A stretch of 64,000 nucleotides of DNA, from contig NC_090129.1 of NCBI RefSeq assembly GCF_040581485.1, positions 172,501 to 236,500 on the forward strand. The letters run 5' to 3'. Position 1 is the first letter of the stretch. Every line of letters starts with the position of its first letter. This stretch comes from Linepithema humile (taxonomy: Eukaryota; Arthropoda; Insecta; Hymenoptera; Formicidae). Position numbers and translations under genes: made by a program. The notes under the pieces are model-generated. The model saw nothing but the letters and a program-made list of their open reading frames with translations, was not told where the DNA came from and searched no databases. Below are positions 1 through 15,200 of this stretch, one piece after another.

Positions 1-225
1 TATGTATATATATTACACATATAGCTTCGCGAAACATTGCGGCTTCCTTTAAAGTTTATGCCGCGAGATAAATATATAAAGGCGTTCTAGCGTTTCTTCG
101 TGAGGCGGGATTTTCAAAGAACAAACTTACACGTAAAAGAGAGAAATTCTAAACATAAGGAAAAAGGACTGCGTATATTATACCTAGATAAGCGAGCAAG
201 CCTCAGATGAGCAAGCCAAGTACTC
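1..225 (-). other. zfh1: Start of zfh1 3' UTR
   Basis: This is downstream of the TAA stop on the minus strand. I see no AATAAA on the minus strand here, so the UTR should continue past the window edge. I also see no miR-8 seed match (CAGTATT on the mRNA) in this short part; such sites regulate zfh1 in Drosophila, and the rest of the UTR cannot be judged. Confidence 0.5.
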
Positions 226-3200
226 TTATTCTCTGTAGGGCTTGCAGTAAGAGTAACGATGATTCATGTGTTGACTGTAGGAGCCGGAGTGAGAGAAGCG
301 CTTGAGGCACTTGGAGCACTGGAAGGGCTTTTCGCCGCTGTGCAACCGCTTGTGTTCGGTCAGGTGATGCTTGTGCTTGAACGCTCTTGGACACTCCACG
401 CATTTGTACGGCCTTTGCCCTAACATTTATTAATTTTTATTTTATCTACTATCCATTTGCCCGTAACCAATTTGTAAACGCGCGGTGGCACTAGACAAAA
501 CATTCAACTAGTCGTAGTGAGATTCTTTAAGTAACTCATTCAGAATCAATGTAGAAATATAGAAAACAGAATTTACAGACGGTATCAATAATTTTATAAG
601 GTTTTCATAAAAGTCACTAAACTAATTGCCAATTAAATCTTATTCTACATTATATATTTTAGATATACTTTAAATAAAATCTTCAATTCTCTGACTAAAT
701 CGAGACTAATCGAGATATTTAAGTCAAATGTTGAAAAATTGTAAAAGTGAGAAAAATATCTTCATTCGTCTTCTGTTTAAAGAAAAATTTCTCAACTGGA
801 TAATAGAGTTTTTACTATACGAAACCATCAAATTATACTTACCGGAATGTTCATACTTGTGTCTCGCGAGGGAACTGTGTTTGGAAAATGTTTTGTCACA
901 CTGATCACAGAAATAAAGACCCTGCTCGGTTTCCGTTGCTATAGGAGTTGCTTCCGGTTGAGGTGTAGTTTCATTTTCACTTTTAGTGCTTACTTGATTT
1001 TGGCTCTAATAAATAACAGAGAAATTAAACATTTACTTGCAAAATTTCGCATCAATTGATTTTACACTTCATTTACCTTTGTAATCTCCCTAGGAGGTGT
1101 ACGCTTTGCTTCAACGGGATCAGTAGCAGTTTCTTCATCTATAACAAGAGGCGAATCTTCGAGGTCATCGTTATCAACATTCGGGATTGAATTATCGTCT
1201 TTCTGCTCGCAAGGAGATGATATATTTCTACTCGATGTGTCGCTTTCTTTGGTTATCGACATAGCAAGCGCTTCCTTTTTAGACAAATCCAAAGGCTGCT
1301 CCGCAACAGAATTATTCGCTGAAAGTGGTGCTAAAGGTACCAGAGCTGGTAACTGGTGAGGTATCTTTGACTCTCTTCGATCCCTGGCACGAGAATTTTG
1401 AAACCAAACCTGGAAATGCATGATTGTGATCAAAATATAGTTATTGTTGACGGAATACGAAAACGAAATACAAAATATCAACTAGGCATTATTATAATTA
1501 GCTTGAATGTAATTTAATTAATCATTATCCATCATTAGTTTGCGTACCTGTACCACACGAGTAGGAAAATTGATGTAATTGGCGATCATGGTGATCTCCT
1601 CCTTCTTCGGTCGAGGATTGATGTTGTAATAACCTTTCAAAACGGCTAATTGTTCATCATCTATGAGCGATCTAGCTCTAACTCTTCTACCGCTGTCATT
1701 ATGAGTTTGATAACCATCATCTTCATCCTCCGAATCCGCCTCAGAGCTATCTTCCCGTTTTCTTTTCCTAGCCGATCTCGATGTCGGTTGATTAGCATTT
1801 TCGAGCTTCGCGGCTAAGCCTTCACTCTGCGAGTCATATTGGTCCGTCACGGCCCAGTCCGGACATTGTGTCATCTCACTGGACATCTCGCTATCTTGAT
1901 CCTACGAAGAATGCAACATTTAGGCCGATTTCGTTTGAGAAAAAGTGCGTATCTTACGAAAGTGCGATCTTACCGTAGCACTTTGAACAGAATGAATCTT
2001 ATAGTAAAATTTCGAGATGAATATCTTTGATAAATCTCGGAAAAACAAGTAACATTATAATATGTCCACACAAGTGATGAAACAACAATAGAAAACAGTC
2101 ACATATGCTTATTTAAAAAATTATAAATCCATAGATAAATTTCAATTTTAAGTAAAAGAAAAATACTAGTTAAATTTTGTTCTATACCTGATAATCCTCT
2201 TCGAATTCTCGCTTCATCGTAGCCGGAGACGTGGAGAGCTTCCGCATGTTTGCCTCAAGTAGCTGTTTTGTCACCGAGGTATTTACAGTTTCTAGAATTC
2301 GCCGGACAAAATCAAGACCCTGCATCGAATCTGCTGGAGCGGGAGATTCCTTGCCCTCCGTACCCTCCGTTCCCTCAGAGTCCGCCGTCGATGGACTCAT
2401 TACTTCTCGGTGCGTCTCGAACTGTTCCGAACTGATCTCATCGAGTCGTTTCGAATGCAATTGATTCAATAGTTTGCCTAACGAAGACTGCAGGAAGTAA
2501 TTTCCAAACCCCATCATTTGAGGCAGCAGAGTCGGCACGTCATAAACACCTAAATATTAATCAAATCAGACTTAAAAACAAAGTGACTTGCTTTATCTAA
2601 CGTTTGTTCATGAGTTGATAGGTATGTCTGTTTTTGACTTAAAAAATATCGAGAAATGTTATCATTTGCCGCAATTATCCAATTCTCAATATTAAATGAG
2701 GCGTTCCAAACTAACAATAAAATGAATCAAGCCCATAATTTGCACCGTGCACTTCAAATATGAGATCATATCATAAAATAGAACTTGCAAGCTGTAGATT
2801 TAATTTATTCCAGCTTTATGCACTTGACATTTCTGCATTTCTATAATTGAGATTTTCATTACAATTCTGTGAAAGTAAAATCCGCTTAAAATTAATTTAA
2901 AAATGCTATTTTATTATGAATTGTTCACCTCAAGATTAATAGAAACTCTTTATTTTTCATATTTGAATCACTTGGGAATTAAAATTTAGTTATGAGTAAG
3001 TTATATCGAAACTTTGCGTCAGTTCTTTCACTTATGGATTTGACAAGATCCATGCATAAATGTAATAAATGTATGAAAAATACAGAGAAAATATGTAAGA
3101 AACTAAACGGAAATATTGATCTAGCAAAATTACCTGCTCCCTCCCTTTGTATCTCCTGATAATCCGTAGATGATAGCTTCGGTAGAATTGGCAGGAACGT

Positions 3201-6200
3201 GTTATTGTTGGCTGTCAACAGATCAACGTCACGTCGTCCCGATAAAGGCTGATGAACCTTCTTCGATCCCCGATCGACATTGCTTATGGTGTTCTGCCTC
3301 GATTTCTTCAGATTCATTATCAAGCATTTCTTCGCCGTCATATGACTCGAGTATGATCCAGAATGAGAAAAACGCTTGCCGCAGTTGTTGCATTGGAATG
3401 GCTTTTCACCGCTGTGAATGCGCAGGTGTTCCTACAAGAAACGTTGTATTTAAGTTAAAAGCAAAGATTATTAAAATATACACTTGTAGTTGATATTTAT
3501 CAGAATACATAATATATTATGTATTGTAACATGTAATCACAGTAATAAAGTACCTTAAGATGATGCTTGAACTTGAAGGCTTTCTCGCAGTGGGGACATT
3601 TAAATTTTCGTAAAACGGCACTTTCATCATGGCTAATCATGTGCCTTTGTAGCCGATACACGTTGGCAAAGGTTTTGCTGCACACCTTGCAGGACTGAGA
3701 AAATTAGTTTACAATTAGTTTAATCTTATAACGATTAAATGTCTTATTAATCAACACACAGTCACACGTAACTATTTTCTGGATCTATCTTCAAAGAAAT
3801 AAATTTCAATGAAAATTAAAAGCAAAATCAAAAGAATAAGTGGAAAGCAAACTGCCAAAGCTACACTCAAAAAAATATTTCGCTGATGTAGTTAGATTTC
3901 TAGATATCGCAACAAGAATGTATCGCTATTTTTCGTATCTGTGAAAACATTGTTTGTCACATATAGAATTTATAGCAGTAATGTTCTAGCAATAGCTTCT
4001 GAAAAATTTAGGTACCATTGCTAAATGTTATTCATTGCATGATCTAACACGTGATTGATCTTATACAGATAGGCGCTTTAGAGAAACTTTCTTTTTAAAG
4101 TTCACAAACAATACAGATATATATTCTGTTTCTGTCATCTAAACTGATTAAGTAATTACATATGCAATATAACAACAGTTGCTAATCATTTATCTGTTTT
4201 AGTTAATTTTTTACACCTAGAAAATTTTAGCTATTATTGCAAGATCATTTTTTTGAGTGTAGGTGTTCGTGCATGCGTATTATAAAAACGATTTCAATAA
4301 CATTGACGTTTCGACCTGAATTCTGTCTTCTTCAGAATTCCGCTTACAATTTAATACATAGATTAAAATTTAAAACGCTTTCGGACTAATTTAACAATTT
4401 TCATTTATCATCGCTTATATATTGATAATTGCATAAGCGATGATAAATGAAAATTGTTAAGTTAGTCCGAAAGCGTATTAAATTTTAATCTATGTATTAA
4501 ATTGTAAGCGGAATTCTGAAGAAGACAGAATTCAGGTCGAAACGTCAATGTTATTGAAATCGTTTTTATAATACGCATGCACGAACACCTGGCTTTGGCC
4601 GTTTGCTTTTCATTTATTCCTTTGATTTTGATTTTATGTTGGCCTTTGAATATAATTTTATTTTAAAAATTAAAAGTTTACAGTTCTAAGTAAGTAATTT
4701 TGGGAACCTCGAGATAACAGCTCGAGATTGTCGATCGGTGTGGCTGAGACTCGAAATGTGTACGGCTCAGGCGATTCAAAACACAACGTTTTATTATATT
4801 ACTAAAAAATATTACAAAAATTTACATTGCTCCATAAGATTACATATTAAATATTAATTAATTAATTAGAAAAGAAAAGAAAAAAAAAGAAAAATACAAA
4901 GTAGAGAAGAAATTTAACATCAAAATATTGACTTTCTTGAAAACATCACGATTTTTGGATTTGTTGGTATCACACACCATAAATTGCATAATTGTTCTTA
5001 TCTGTAGACATTTATTTATTTATTCTTATTCTACAAATTATAGTTTAAATATCATTTTGATCGTTGCCATTCTTGTCCTTACACATTACTAGTCGCGTCT
5101 ATTCCAAGAAACCTATCAAAGAAAGAAGAAGAAAAAAAGAAAAAGAGAACCTGTAATCCTGGAGAAAATTCATAATTTCATAACCACTCTGCGAGACACG
5201 TTCCTATTTTCTCGTTCGCGAAAATTGCGTGCGAAAAGAGACAGGCGACGCTTCGGTGGAAAACTGGTTGCCGCTTTTGGGGGTGTGATCGATAAGTCTG
5301 AACGCGGAACGCGAACAACTAATCCCTCGAGCAACGTGTGTGTCCTTGACGGGTCATCGCGATCACTCACCACTTGGGAGAACTGGGCGTTGAGATCGTG
5401 CTTGTCGATGGTATAGGAAGTTTTGTGCGTGTCCTCGAGATGTAGTTGCAGGATGCGAACGTCCCGACAGAGGATACCACACTGAGGGCACCTTTCGCCA
5501 CCCTGCTGCTGCTGCTGCTGCTGCTTCGCAGATCCGCCCTCGCTGTCGCCGCCACCGCCACTGCGCGTTCCTCCGCTGCCACCACCTCCATCGCTGGCAA
5601 TACCACCACCTCCTGTGGTTGGCGCTTCACCCGCGCAACCTCCGCCCACCGCTGTATCTACAACACCTGCGTCGTCCTCGCCTGTAACACACGTGGCACA
5701 ACTTTTATATTATATTTTACCTCGGCAACGCGCCATCGCGTGAAATACACAGATCGAATCATACGTCATAATTAAAATCGATATCATCAATATGCGACAT
5801 ATTTTATTCTTTCAATTGATTTTTATCTTTTTCGGATATTATAAAGCTTTACGGTGATCCAATTCAATTTTTCAGGAGCTAAAGAGCAAGTTATACTACT
5901 GTTATATATCGAACTCTTTAATCGCCAAGTGTGCTTGCCGAGTATGAAAGAAAGCGTATGTGATAAGCAAATTTCGCAATGGCAACCAAAGATGAATGGC
6001 AAAAAAAACTGACATAATTTTGTCAAATTCAGACATTAATGTTATAAAAGAATAGGATGCTGCACGAGTAAACATAGAATATGATCTCTATATTCGCGCA
6101 ATAAAAACACAAAACAGTTTATGTAAAATGTGTTTTTGTTCATATCACAAGAAAAATTAAGTTTACTAGAATTTCACTAATTTTAATCTCTTAGATCAAA

Positions 6201-9200
6201 GTCATTTTATTTCATTTGTATTCCATTCAATTTTCATCAGAGATTAGAACGGATATCATTATGTTAAATTAATGGCAAGAGACAAAAAAAATAATCTCTT
6301 GTCTTTATCGAAACACAATAACGTTGAAATGTAACTGATGTAAAATGCTTTTTTTTATATTTATTACTTCAGAAATTGAACGCAACAAAATCAAAGCAAG
6401 TAAAGCTTCAAATAACGATAAAAATTTAATAATGGGCGGATTGTAAAGGACAGGTGTGCAGCATACAACTAACACTTCTCGCTTTTGACGATTTTGACTC
6501 CATATCCCTTTGTACACACACACACACACAATCAATCTTTAACATATCTTGTAATCCCAACGATAAATTCGCATTTACATCTAATAAAACATTAAATGTT
6601 TAATTCAATATTCTTAAGTATGCGTAATGTCTCGTAAACACAAGGTCGCACGATTACGTACTCAATTACTCACTACATTTTTATTAAAAAACGAAATGTA
6701 TAGCGACGTAACCAAATATATGTGTATGCACTAACGCATGTTATAACAATTCTGTCTGGTATCTTTCTAACTGATTTTAACAACAAACTACTTTCTTTGA
6801 ATACGTACTGAATGGTACAAACTGTATGAATATTAAAAATTGCAATATCTGATGTTAATATATTAATAATTTCGAATTAAATAGATGTAAAAGATGCAAA
6901 TCATACCTAAATTGCATATTTCTTCAACATAAAAAAAAAATATTGATGCCTTAGCTACTATGGAAAGCTAGGTGCTCGAGGCGAGATGACCAAGTCGACT
7001 ATATGAGATTTCTTAGTCAGACTGCACGTGCAAAATTGGCTGCGATCAATCAGCAACGCGTATCTGGCAGCGAGTATCGGTTTACATGTGCGATGCGCAG
7101 AGCTAATCACGACTACCTTCGCCAATTACCAATATGCATGATCGGTCGCTGCGCGTCAGTCATATAATCCCCGGCGTGACACACGTGTATCGTTTGTATA
7201 TGGGGATAATGCGAAACGCGTATACTTATATATCCGCTAAAAAAAGACGCGTGCGCGATAGACACAATCGAACCACGTAGACGGGGCGTAACGCCAGAAT
7301 GCGAGAGAAAGAAATACCGATGAGCACTGCCAAATGTTTCACGGCGCCGCTATTAAGTGCATCCGTACACATTCACCGACGCCCACCGCGTTGATCGGAC
7401 AATGTTGATGCATCGGAAATTAACGACTAAGAAAAAAAGGATTAAGTCGGAGGAATGTGAATTTTTCGATACAAACGAAGATGTAGATAGGTACGTATGT
7501 CTCGAAATTAAAGATAGACACTTTGAAAATTTAAGGGCATTTTATAAATTCTCTATAAATGAGCTCTATATTGCAAACTTTGTAAATAAATATTGATATT
7601 ATTGATGATTAAAATGATAAGCACTGTGAAATATCGTATACAAAAAATACCATTCTTTATTATAGCCGTAAAGACTGCGAATTAATGCCTTTAATGCCAA
7701 CATACCTATGTGAATCGGACTCTCCTCCTATCTACAACGCAGAAAGTTGTACTTATTTTCAAATTAACGCCGGTTTCGAATCCCTGACATTTTTTTTCGA
7801 GTTTAATACAGCAGGTCATTGAAATCACGCATATTGAATCAATGATCGGATAAATACAATCGACGTCAATGGGAATCTCTCGCTACCCGCAGCCACCCGT
7901 TTGCGCCAGATCGTTGCTTTTATACTGCTATTGTATGGCATATGCATCATACACGTAGGATGAGAAGAAGACGACAACGGAGGGGCAGCGTATCGGATGA
8001 GCAACATTGTTCAATGTAGTATGTATTATCAATACTATGTACATCTTCTATGTAGAGATATAGGAGCAGGCAGAAAAGCGGAGCGGGGTGCGCTCGTACA
8101 GAGAGCGGCGTGTATGGAACAGGAGAAAAAGTGGCACATGGCAGTGTGCTGTTGGGGTCTGAATGACTTTTCGGGTGCGCCTATTGTTAACAAGACCGGA
8201 TTTAAGTATTCCAACGTACGATTTCCCATAAATAATCGCATATTACTCGCTAATCTAATGTCAATGCCGATCGCGCTAATCAATCGTGTGTGCTTACAAC
8301 TCACAATTAGCAGTCGTGTCTAACTTGAATATACTTCGCAAAGAATTAATATTTCTTTCGTAATATTGCGCAAACGAGACGGATTTTTTATATAATTAAT
8401 ATTTAAAAATTGAAAAAGTAAAATTTTCATTCTTTCTTAACATCTTAAGACCTGGCGCATTTAAATAAAGTTCCAACTAAAAATGGTTAAAAAATAAATT
8501 TTTTATATTTAAAAAAGTGTTGGATTTTCGATTTTAGATTTAAATTTAAGTAAAATGTGCCGATCGCGTATCACTTCGTACGTGTTCTTTACTACGTTCT
8601 TTACTAAGCGAATAACTCAAAATTGTTAATTAGTTTTTTTATCACTGGTTATCATAATTGTTCCACTTTATGTCGAGTATCTTAAAAAATTAATTATGCG
8701 TTGAGATCTAATATTATTGAATTCTTTCTAATTGTAAAAGAAATAAAATAAATTTGTGTAAAAATATATTTGTATCTATTTACCTTTTATTACATTCCTC
8801 CCCAGTAAAAACATGACGGTCAGGTATATTTGGGCAAGACAGAGAGGGAGTGGTTGAGCGCGCGAGCTCTATAGAAACGTCTGGAAATGCGCAGAATTTC
8901 TCGTAGCTATGCTCGCGATCGTGTACGATGCGAATCTCATACCGAGCATCGCATATTAATCTCGCGTAGGTACGTATACGCCGGCGGCTGCTGCGAAAAC
9001 GCTGGCCGTAAGTCAATGCGCGCAAGTTTGCGTATCACCGTAATTAATATACGGCTACGAGGTAACTTTACGAGACAGAACGTCTTGGAGTAAGGCAACG
9101 CGAGCTCTGTAATATAAGAAATATTGTACATGTCAAGGTAGTACAATATTTCCTATTTCCCGCGTGCATTAAAGTGTATGTGTACAGTATATAATACAAT

Positions 9201-12200
9201 TGGCACGATCACTGAATTATTATCACGAATCATATTTGCTTCAAATTTACAAAAAGTGATAATTAGATTTATAAAATACGACGATATAATATTTCTATTT
9301 GACGACAAAGTTGGAATTTTAAGAAGGCACGAAAACATGCCACCGCTACGAGGCAAACGGGAAGTTGGCTCTATCTCTTCGAATCGCGTTTGCTCGACTC
9401 GCGTCTTCCACGAAGACGAACTTTGCTCGCCGTGAAGCCGATAAGACGTTGAAACGGGTCAGAGCCGTGACCTTTCTTGCCTTCCTATGTACACGATCCA
9501 TGAAGCCACGTCGCTCACGCGCTTTTTACTGCGCGCCCACCGTGACGAAACGCTATATCGAGCATTCCGAAATGACGTTTCACAATTCATCCATGTACTC
9601 TTCTTACGAAAATGGCAAAAAAATGTCCTTTGCTATAGAAAGGGGATTTTCCCCGATAATATATTTTAATAAATGCCGAATCAAATTAGTATGTATAGAA
9701 AATGATAAGATATACTTGAGATAAAAATTTGGTTAGTGGTAAGAAATAGTGAGACATAAAAAAACATTATCCTACATTTTAAGTGAAAATTTCAGATGAA
9801 TTAAAAAAGAGCTTACAACTTCGCATCCAAACTGTAGATGCTACCTCACTTTGAAAGATAATGTGAAAACTATCCAATATCTATCAAATAAATGCTTTAT
9901 GGAAAGTAAGCACTTTTGCGCTTCCCCTTCGAAGAGCAAGAGTTGACTCCGGCGCGAACATTAATGCGAACGATTCGAACGGTTGCGAGCAAACGTCAAG
10001 ATGCGTCTCCTCTCGCGACTGTCCTCGCGAGAAAGACGCGCCACAAATGACGTCAGTGGAATGTGGAAACCGGGTATAGCAAATTGCGAGCAATACCGTG
10101 CAATCTCGGATAGCGCGTCGAGAGAGCACTTATGGCGACACGATGCCGGGCATGTGTGTTATTGAAATGCGTGATAAAAAAAAAGACGATTAATTGACCA
10201 CCTTGTATTTCGCCGTTGGAGCCGCAGCATTGCGACGTAACGAACGCGTTAAGAATTATATCAACAAATTTTTCAATTTTTTGATAATATCAAAGTGGTT
10301 TGACTTTTGCTTTCTCTCCGATACTATATACATATTTTTAAATATTGTATATTAAATAAATATATAAAATGATAGGCGCGTCAAAAGATAATGGTAGTAC
10401 ATGAGTAGATGAGTAGATTATAAAACACAAGCTATAATAAATTGTTCCAATTTTCTTATAATATTCCTTTTTGCAATATCCGTTTATTCATTATAATCGG
10501 TCAAACTAATTAATATATAAAAAAAACCATAATATATCAAAATATTCTTGATAATAAGAAGCATTTAATAAGAATCTAGAAAATTTTTTTAAAAATAAAC
10601 TACTTATTTAATTTGGAGAAACGCTGAATCGTCAATTAATTGACTTCTCATTTTCAACAGTTTATATATTTTGATAAACAAAAATAAAATTCTAATATAC
10701 CTATGTATACTTGAGTTGTACTGCACAACTTTACAATCTTAAAGACAATTAATCAATTATTCACTAATTGTTTCTTATATACCGAGATAAATATAATAAA
10801 AATTATTAGTTCATTAAAAAATATCGCTGATTGTGATCCATAGTCATCCAACGTCCCAATAATCCCGATTGACCGTACATGACTTTTTTTGTTATTGGAG
10901 CGCGTGACGCGTAACCCAATTTCACCAAGTATCGTAAAGCACGCACGCGCGCGCGATTCTATTCACGGATAAATTTGCAAGACAGCGTTTCCTGGGATTA
11001 TCTCCGTAGACGGTAGCATCAATTGTTTCTCAAGAGTGGGTAGCCTGTGCGACACGCGATTGTCGCGGAAGTCGCTGAAATTTCGCGCATGAATGATCGA
11101 GGAAAACGTAATAACAAAATTTAAGATCAGCAAACGGACATTTCGGTATGAAAACATTTCAGTTTTATAAAATCTTCTAAATAATTATGTGTAATCGTGA
11201 AGAATCAATAATTAAAATAAAATTATTTTAAGAGACTATGTTTAAATATTATGGAATTCTCTTTTTTTTCTACAGTTTTATAAATTCTCTATCGATAATA
11301 CTCCACAGTTATTCTTTTTAATTTTTGTCAATTTATTTATCAAGACTAAAATATTTTTAAGTTACGCCACTATTTAAATAATTGTTTCAAAGTCTATACT
11401 GATTTTTCCTTCCTTCTATTATTTTGTCGGTTTAGATGTGTTCAGATAAAAGCATTGTAAGCATTGTAATAAAGGCAATAATAATAAAATACATATTGAG
11501 AAAGTAACACCATTTCCACGTAGAAGCGGAATCGCGGAATAAATTGCGAATTATCACGTAATAATCACTCGATTCTCGTGAATAATGCGGTCGTTCACAT
11601 TGTCATTACTCGCATACTCGGTATGCATATCTGACAAGTATTTTCTCGCGTATTTGTCTAGTGTCATCCAGTAAAACCACATTTCTGATTTTTTTTATTT
11701 TAATGCTAATACATTTATTCGATGATGCCATTTATTCTTCATAAATGTCTGGTTAACACATTTAAATAGACATTCCAACATTGCGGTATATGACATCATC
11801 AGAACTATATGCTAATCGCGATATAAATATTTAGATATTATTTTACTCTTTTATTTTCTTCAGATGTTTAAAATAATTATTTGCGTAACTACTATTATTT
11901 GCTAGTCACTGCTCTTTAGTGAATGCTTTTAGTTACAGTTTAAGTTTTATTACATTAATTAAAGAGGATAATTTGTAACTCGTTATTCTTTGACGACCGT
12001 CCATATCTACGGTATACCAGCCGATAAAAAACGATCGGTGGGCAGGGCCTTAAAGAGCCCGAGAGGATAGGCGCGCGCGCTTACGTCACTCGACGACAAC
12101 GTGGATTAAGCCGTAAAGGCGCGTTCGTACGGCGCCGAAGATGCAGACGGTCGGACGGACGAGATCCCTAGGTCGCGTGTGCGTCGCTGCCGACGCTGCC

Positions 12201-15200
12201 GACGCTGCTACGGTGCGAAGTAAACGATTTCTCGGAGAGGTCATTGAGCTTGATAGGGCGCGGGCGGCCGCCATCTTCCAGAACGTTAAAACCACTTCGA
12301 CGCGCTCCCATAAACGAGTGAGCGGCGCGGCGCGACGCGACGTGGTAATCCGCGCTGTTCTACCAATCAAAATTATTGAGCAACCGCTGGCGTACCAACT
12401 ACTTCTATGTGTGCGAAGAATGAAGAAAATCAAATATGCCTGAACGATTCGGCAGTATCATAACATCAATAAGGAAAAAGAATGCAAAATAGTGGATCGA
12501 AAAGAAGTCTTGTGTATTGCGATGATATGAATTTTTGCGTATTTTACAGGATATTTATTCTCAATTTCAATGACATAATTTCTCCGTTGAATTTGGAATT
12601 ATTTTTTCTTTAGGAAAAATATTTCTTTAACAAGATACTTCATCTAGATTTCTATCTTTCGATATGCAATATTATATATTTTTATCACAAAGCTTCTAAT
12701 TGGAATTCGATCGTGCTCATCTCAATCGCTAGAAAACAAAATGCGTATTATGAAAATACATGAAACGATCATCACACTATTCACGATCAGTTACCGTGTA
12801 TACGAAACATTAATGCTGTCATAGAATTGTTATTTGCAAAGAAAATATTTATATGTTTCTCAATTATTATGGAAGAAAATGCGCGCGGACAATATTCAGC
12901 TGGCACGACTTTATCGTTTGCAGTTGTGTCGTATCATTTTTTCTTAAATGCACAACTTATTGTAATAAATTGTTTTTAAATACTCACATTATTTCCGCAA
13001 TCGAAACAAGTGACATTTGTCACAATGTCCATCGATAATTTGTATTATAAGAATTATTAATAAAGAAAAGGAGCAAAAACGTAATGAGAATTCACACTGT
13101 CTGTCACGGAGGATGGACGGATCTTTCTCCTCGATATGATACGCAATTAAAAAGTGGCGTTTATACGCGCAAGAATATCGTTCGTTTTGTGTCGAATTAA
13201 TACCGATACCGATTAAAACGGTCTAAAACTAAGAAAAAAAGCGTTTGGGCCGATACGATAATAATAATAAACGTTAAAGAATGAGATAAAAGAGCACAAA
13301 AGGTCGCGGACACAGATATAACCAAGCTTGGTCCATTCATTCTGCTCTGAAACGCAGGGTGAACGTTATCTTTTAGCGAGAACAATGTACTTCCCCGTAT
13401 ACGTGGATATACGCTCTGCATAAACAATATCAAATTCAGATTTTCTCGTTTTGACAAACGATAAAATAACATCAAAATACTTGTTCGATCGACTTCTCGC
13501 AAACTCTAACTAATAGTGAAATAATAGTGAAGTTAAATTATTTAAACTTATAACAATTTCAGTAAATTTTCGTAAATTCCAAGTATTTTGTGTGTGATTT
13601 CAAAATATGAAATATAATTTTCATTGCATAGAAGTATAACTTTACAAACTCGATTTCATCGTTTCACTTTTTGTTCTTTATTTTTTTAAAGAAAATGCTT
13701 TTTTTAATTCTTCCCCTTAATAAACGCCCATAAAATGATGCTTATAGTATCTGATGGGAAGTAAGTCTGCGTCTAATGCATTTTTTAGCGCATTTAAACG
13801 GTTGCTGCACAGAAACTGTCTAAACTTAGCTGCTTAGCGTATGGAGCACAGAACAACGGTGCTTTCCTATGCACACGCAACTTTTGTTTGGCGATTAGCC
13901 GTAGAGACGAAAATAAGAGCCGGCGCGTTTTCGAGCGCCAATATTAGGAATGGTTAAATATTTTCGTACAGGGCACGACTTCTCGTTGTGCTACCTGACT
14001 CGATGTATAATCGACGGTCACACATCGCCACATCAGACGCGCGTTCTCTACTGACGTTTGCTGCGCGAGAAACATGCCGAGTTGATTTTAGGCTTTCCGT
14101 GAGTTTCGAATTACATACTTTGCCATTCTTATGAGACCGATCTCGAACCTTCTAACAAATTACGTGCAACTTTCTATACTTTTATTATTCACTGAAATAA
14201 AGCTTGAACTCTTACTTGAGTGATCATTTCAAACGTGAACGAGCAACGCTTTTTTTTTTCAAAAAAAGTCACATTATTTGCGACAATATTGCGCTATATT
14301 AAAGTATTATATTATAATAAATTACTCTGTCTAAATTGCAAACAAAATAATTTTATTCTTGAATAAAAAATAAAATTTTTCTTGCGCGATAAAAAGTACC
14401 AACTAAAAAATACCAAAAACTTTTCATATGTATGCGTTTTACTTTGAGGAATACTGGGCTTTTTTCTGAAATGTTTGGTCGCAATTTTATTACAGTTGCA
14501 TTCTACGGTTTCGCCGACAGAAGCGACGATAGAACTCCAAAGAAAAGAAAAGATATCCTTTTCGTAAAAAAAATCTCTGCAAGAGAGAATTTTCTTACGG
14601 AATAAAAGGTAACGACAATAAAAGGTAACTACAATCGCGAATTTTCTAATTGGGACGCAGCCTCTCGTAACCAAGCTTCTTTTGGTTAGGATCTCGAACC
14701 ATTTGGAAAATTGCTTAACATTATTCTGCAGCTCTGTTGTCATTAGAGACGGAAACAGGGGAGCTTCATGCTTTTCTAAAAGAAGGAAATCTGTATATCA
14801 AGAGAATTCTTTTCAGAAATAAAATGCTTCTTTTTGATCATGCATTCTTCTTAAAGCTTGAAAGATCTAGAAGAGTTTACTTTTATTTCATTGCAAATAT
14901 TTAAAAAAAAATATATTATAATAAGAAAATTAACGTATTATTCGTATTATCACCAAAAGTTTATAAGTAAACATAGAATTAAAGATTAACTGGTATTGAT
15001 TTAGAGAAAAATAAAAACGTGTCGACATCCAGGGATTTCGGTTAATTCTATTAAAATATAATTGAAGATTGCAAATCTAATGTAATCTTGTTAAGATCTT
15101 AATGAATGCAATAGTGCATCCAATTTTTTCCCTTTTGTCTGTACATATAGTTCCCTAAATTGTTCAAGTTATTCGCATTTTGTGTATATATTAACGTGAC

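Noticed and set aside
7755..7800. tRNA-like 3' end: GGTTTCGAATCCC followed by a T run
   Set aside because: The T-loop-like match and terminator-like Ts are there, but no A box, anticodon stem or pairing acceptor stem exists in the preceding 75 bases.
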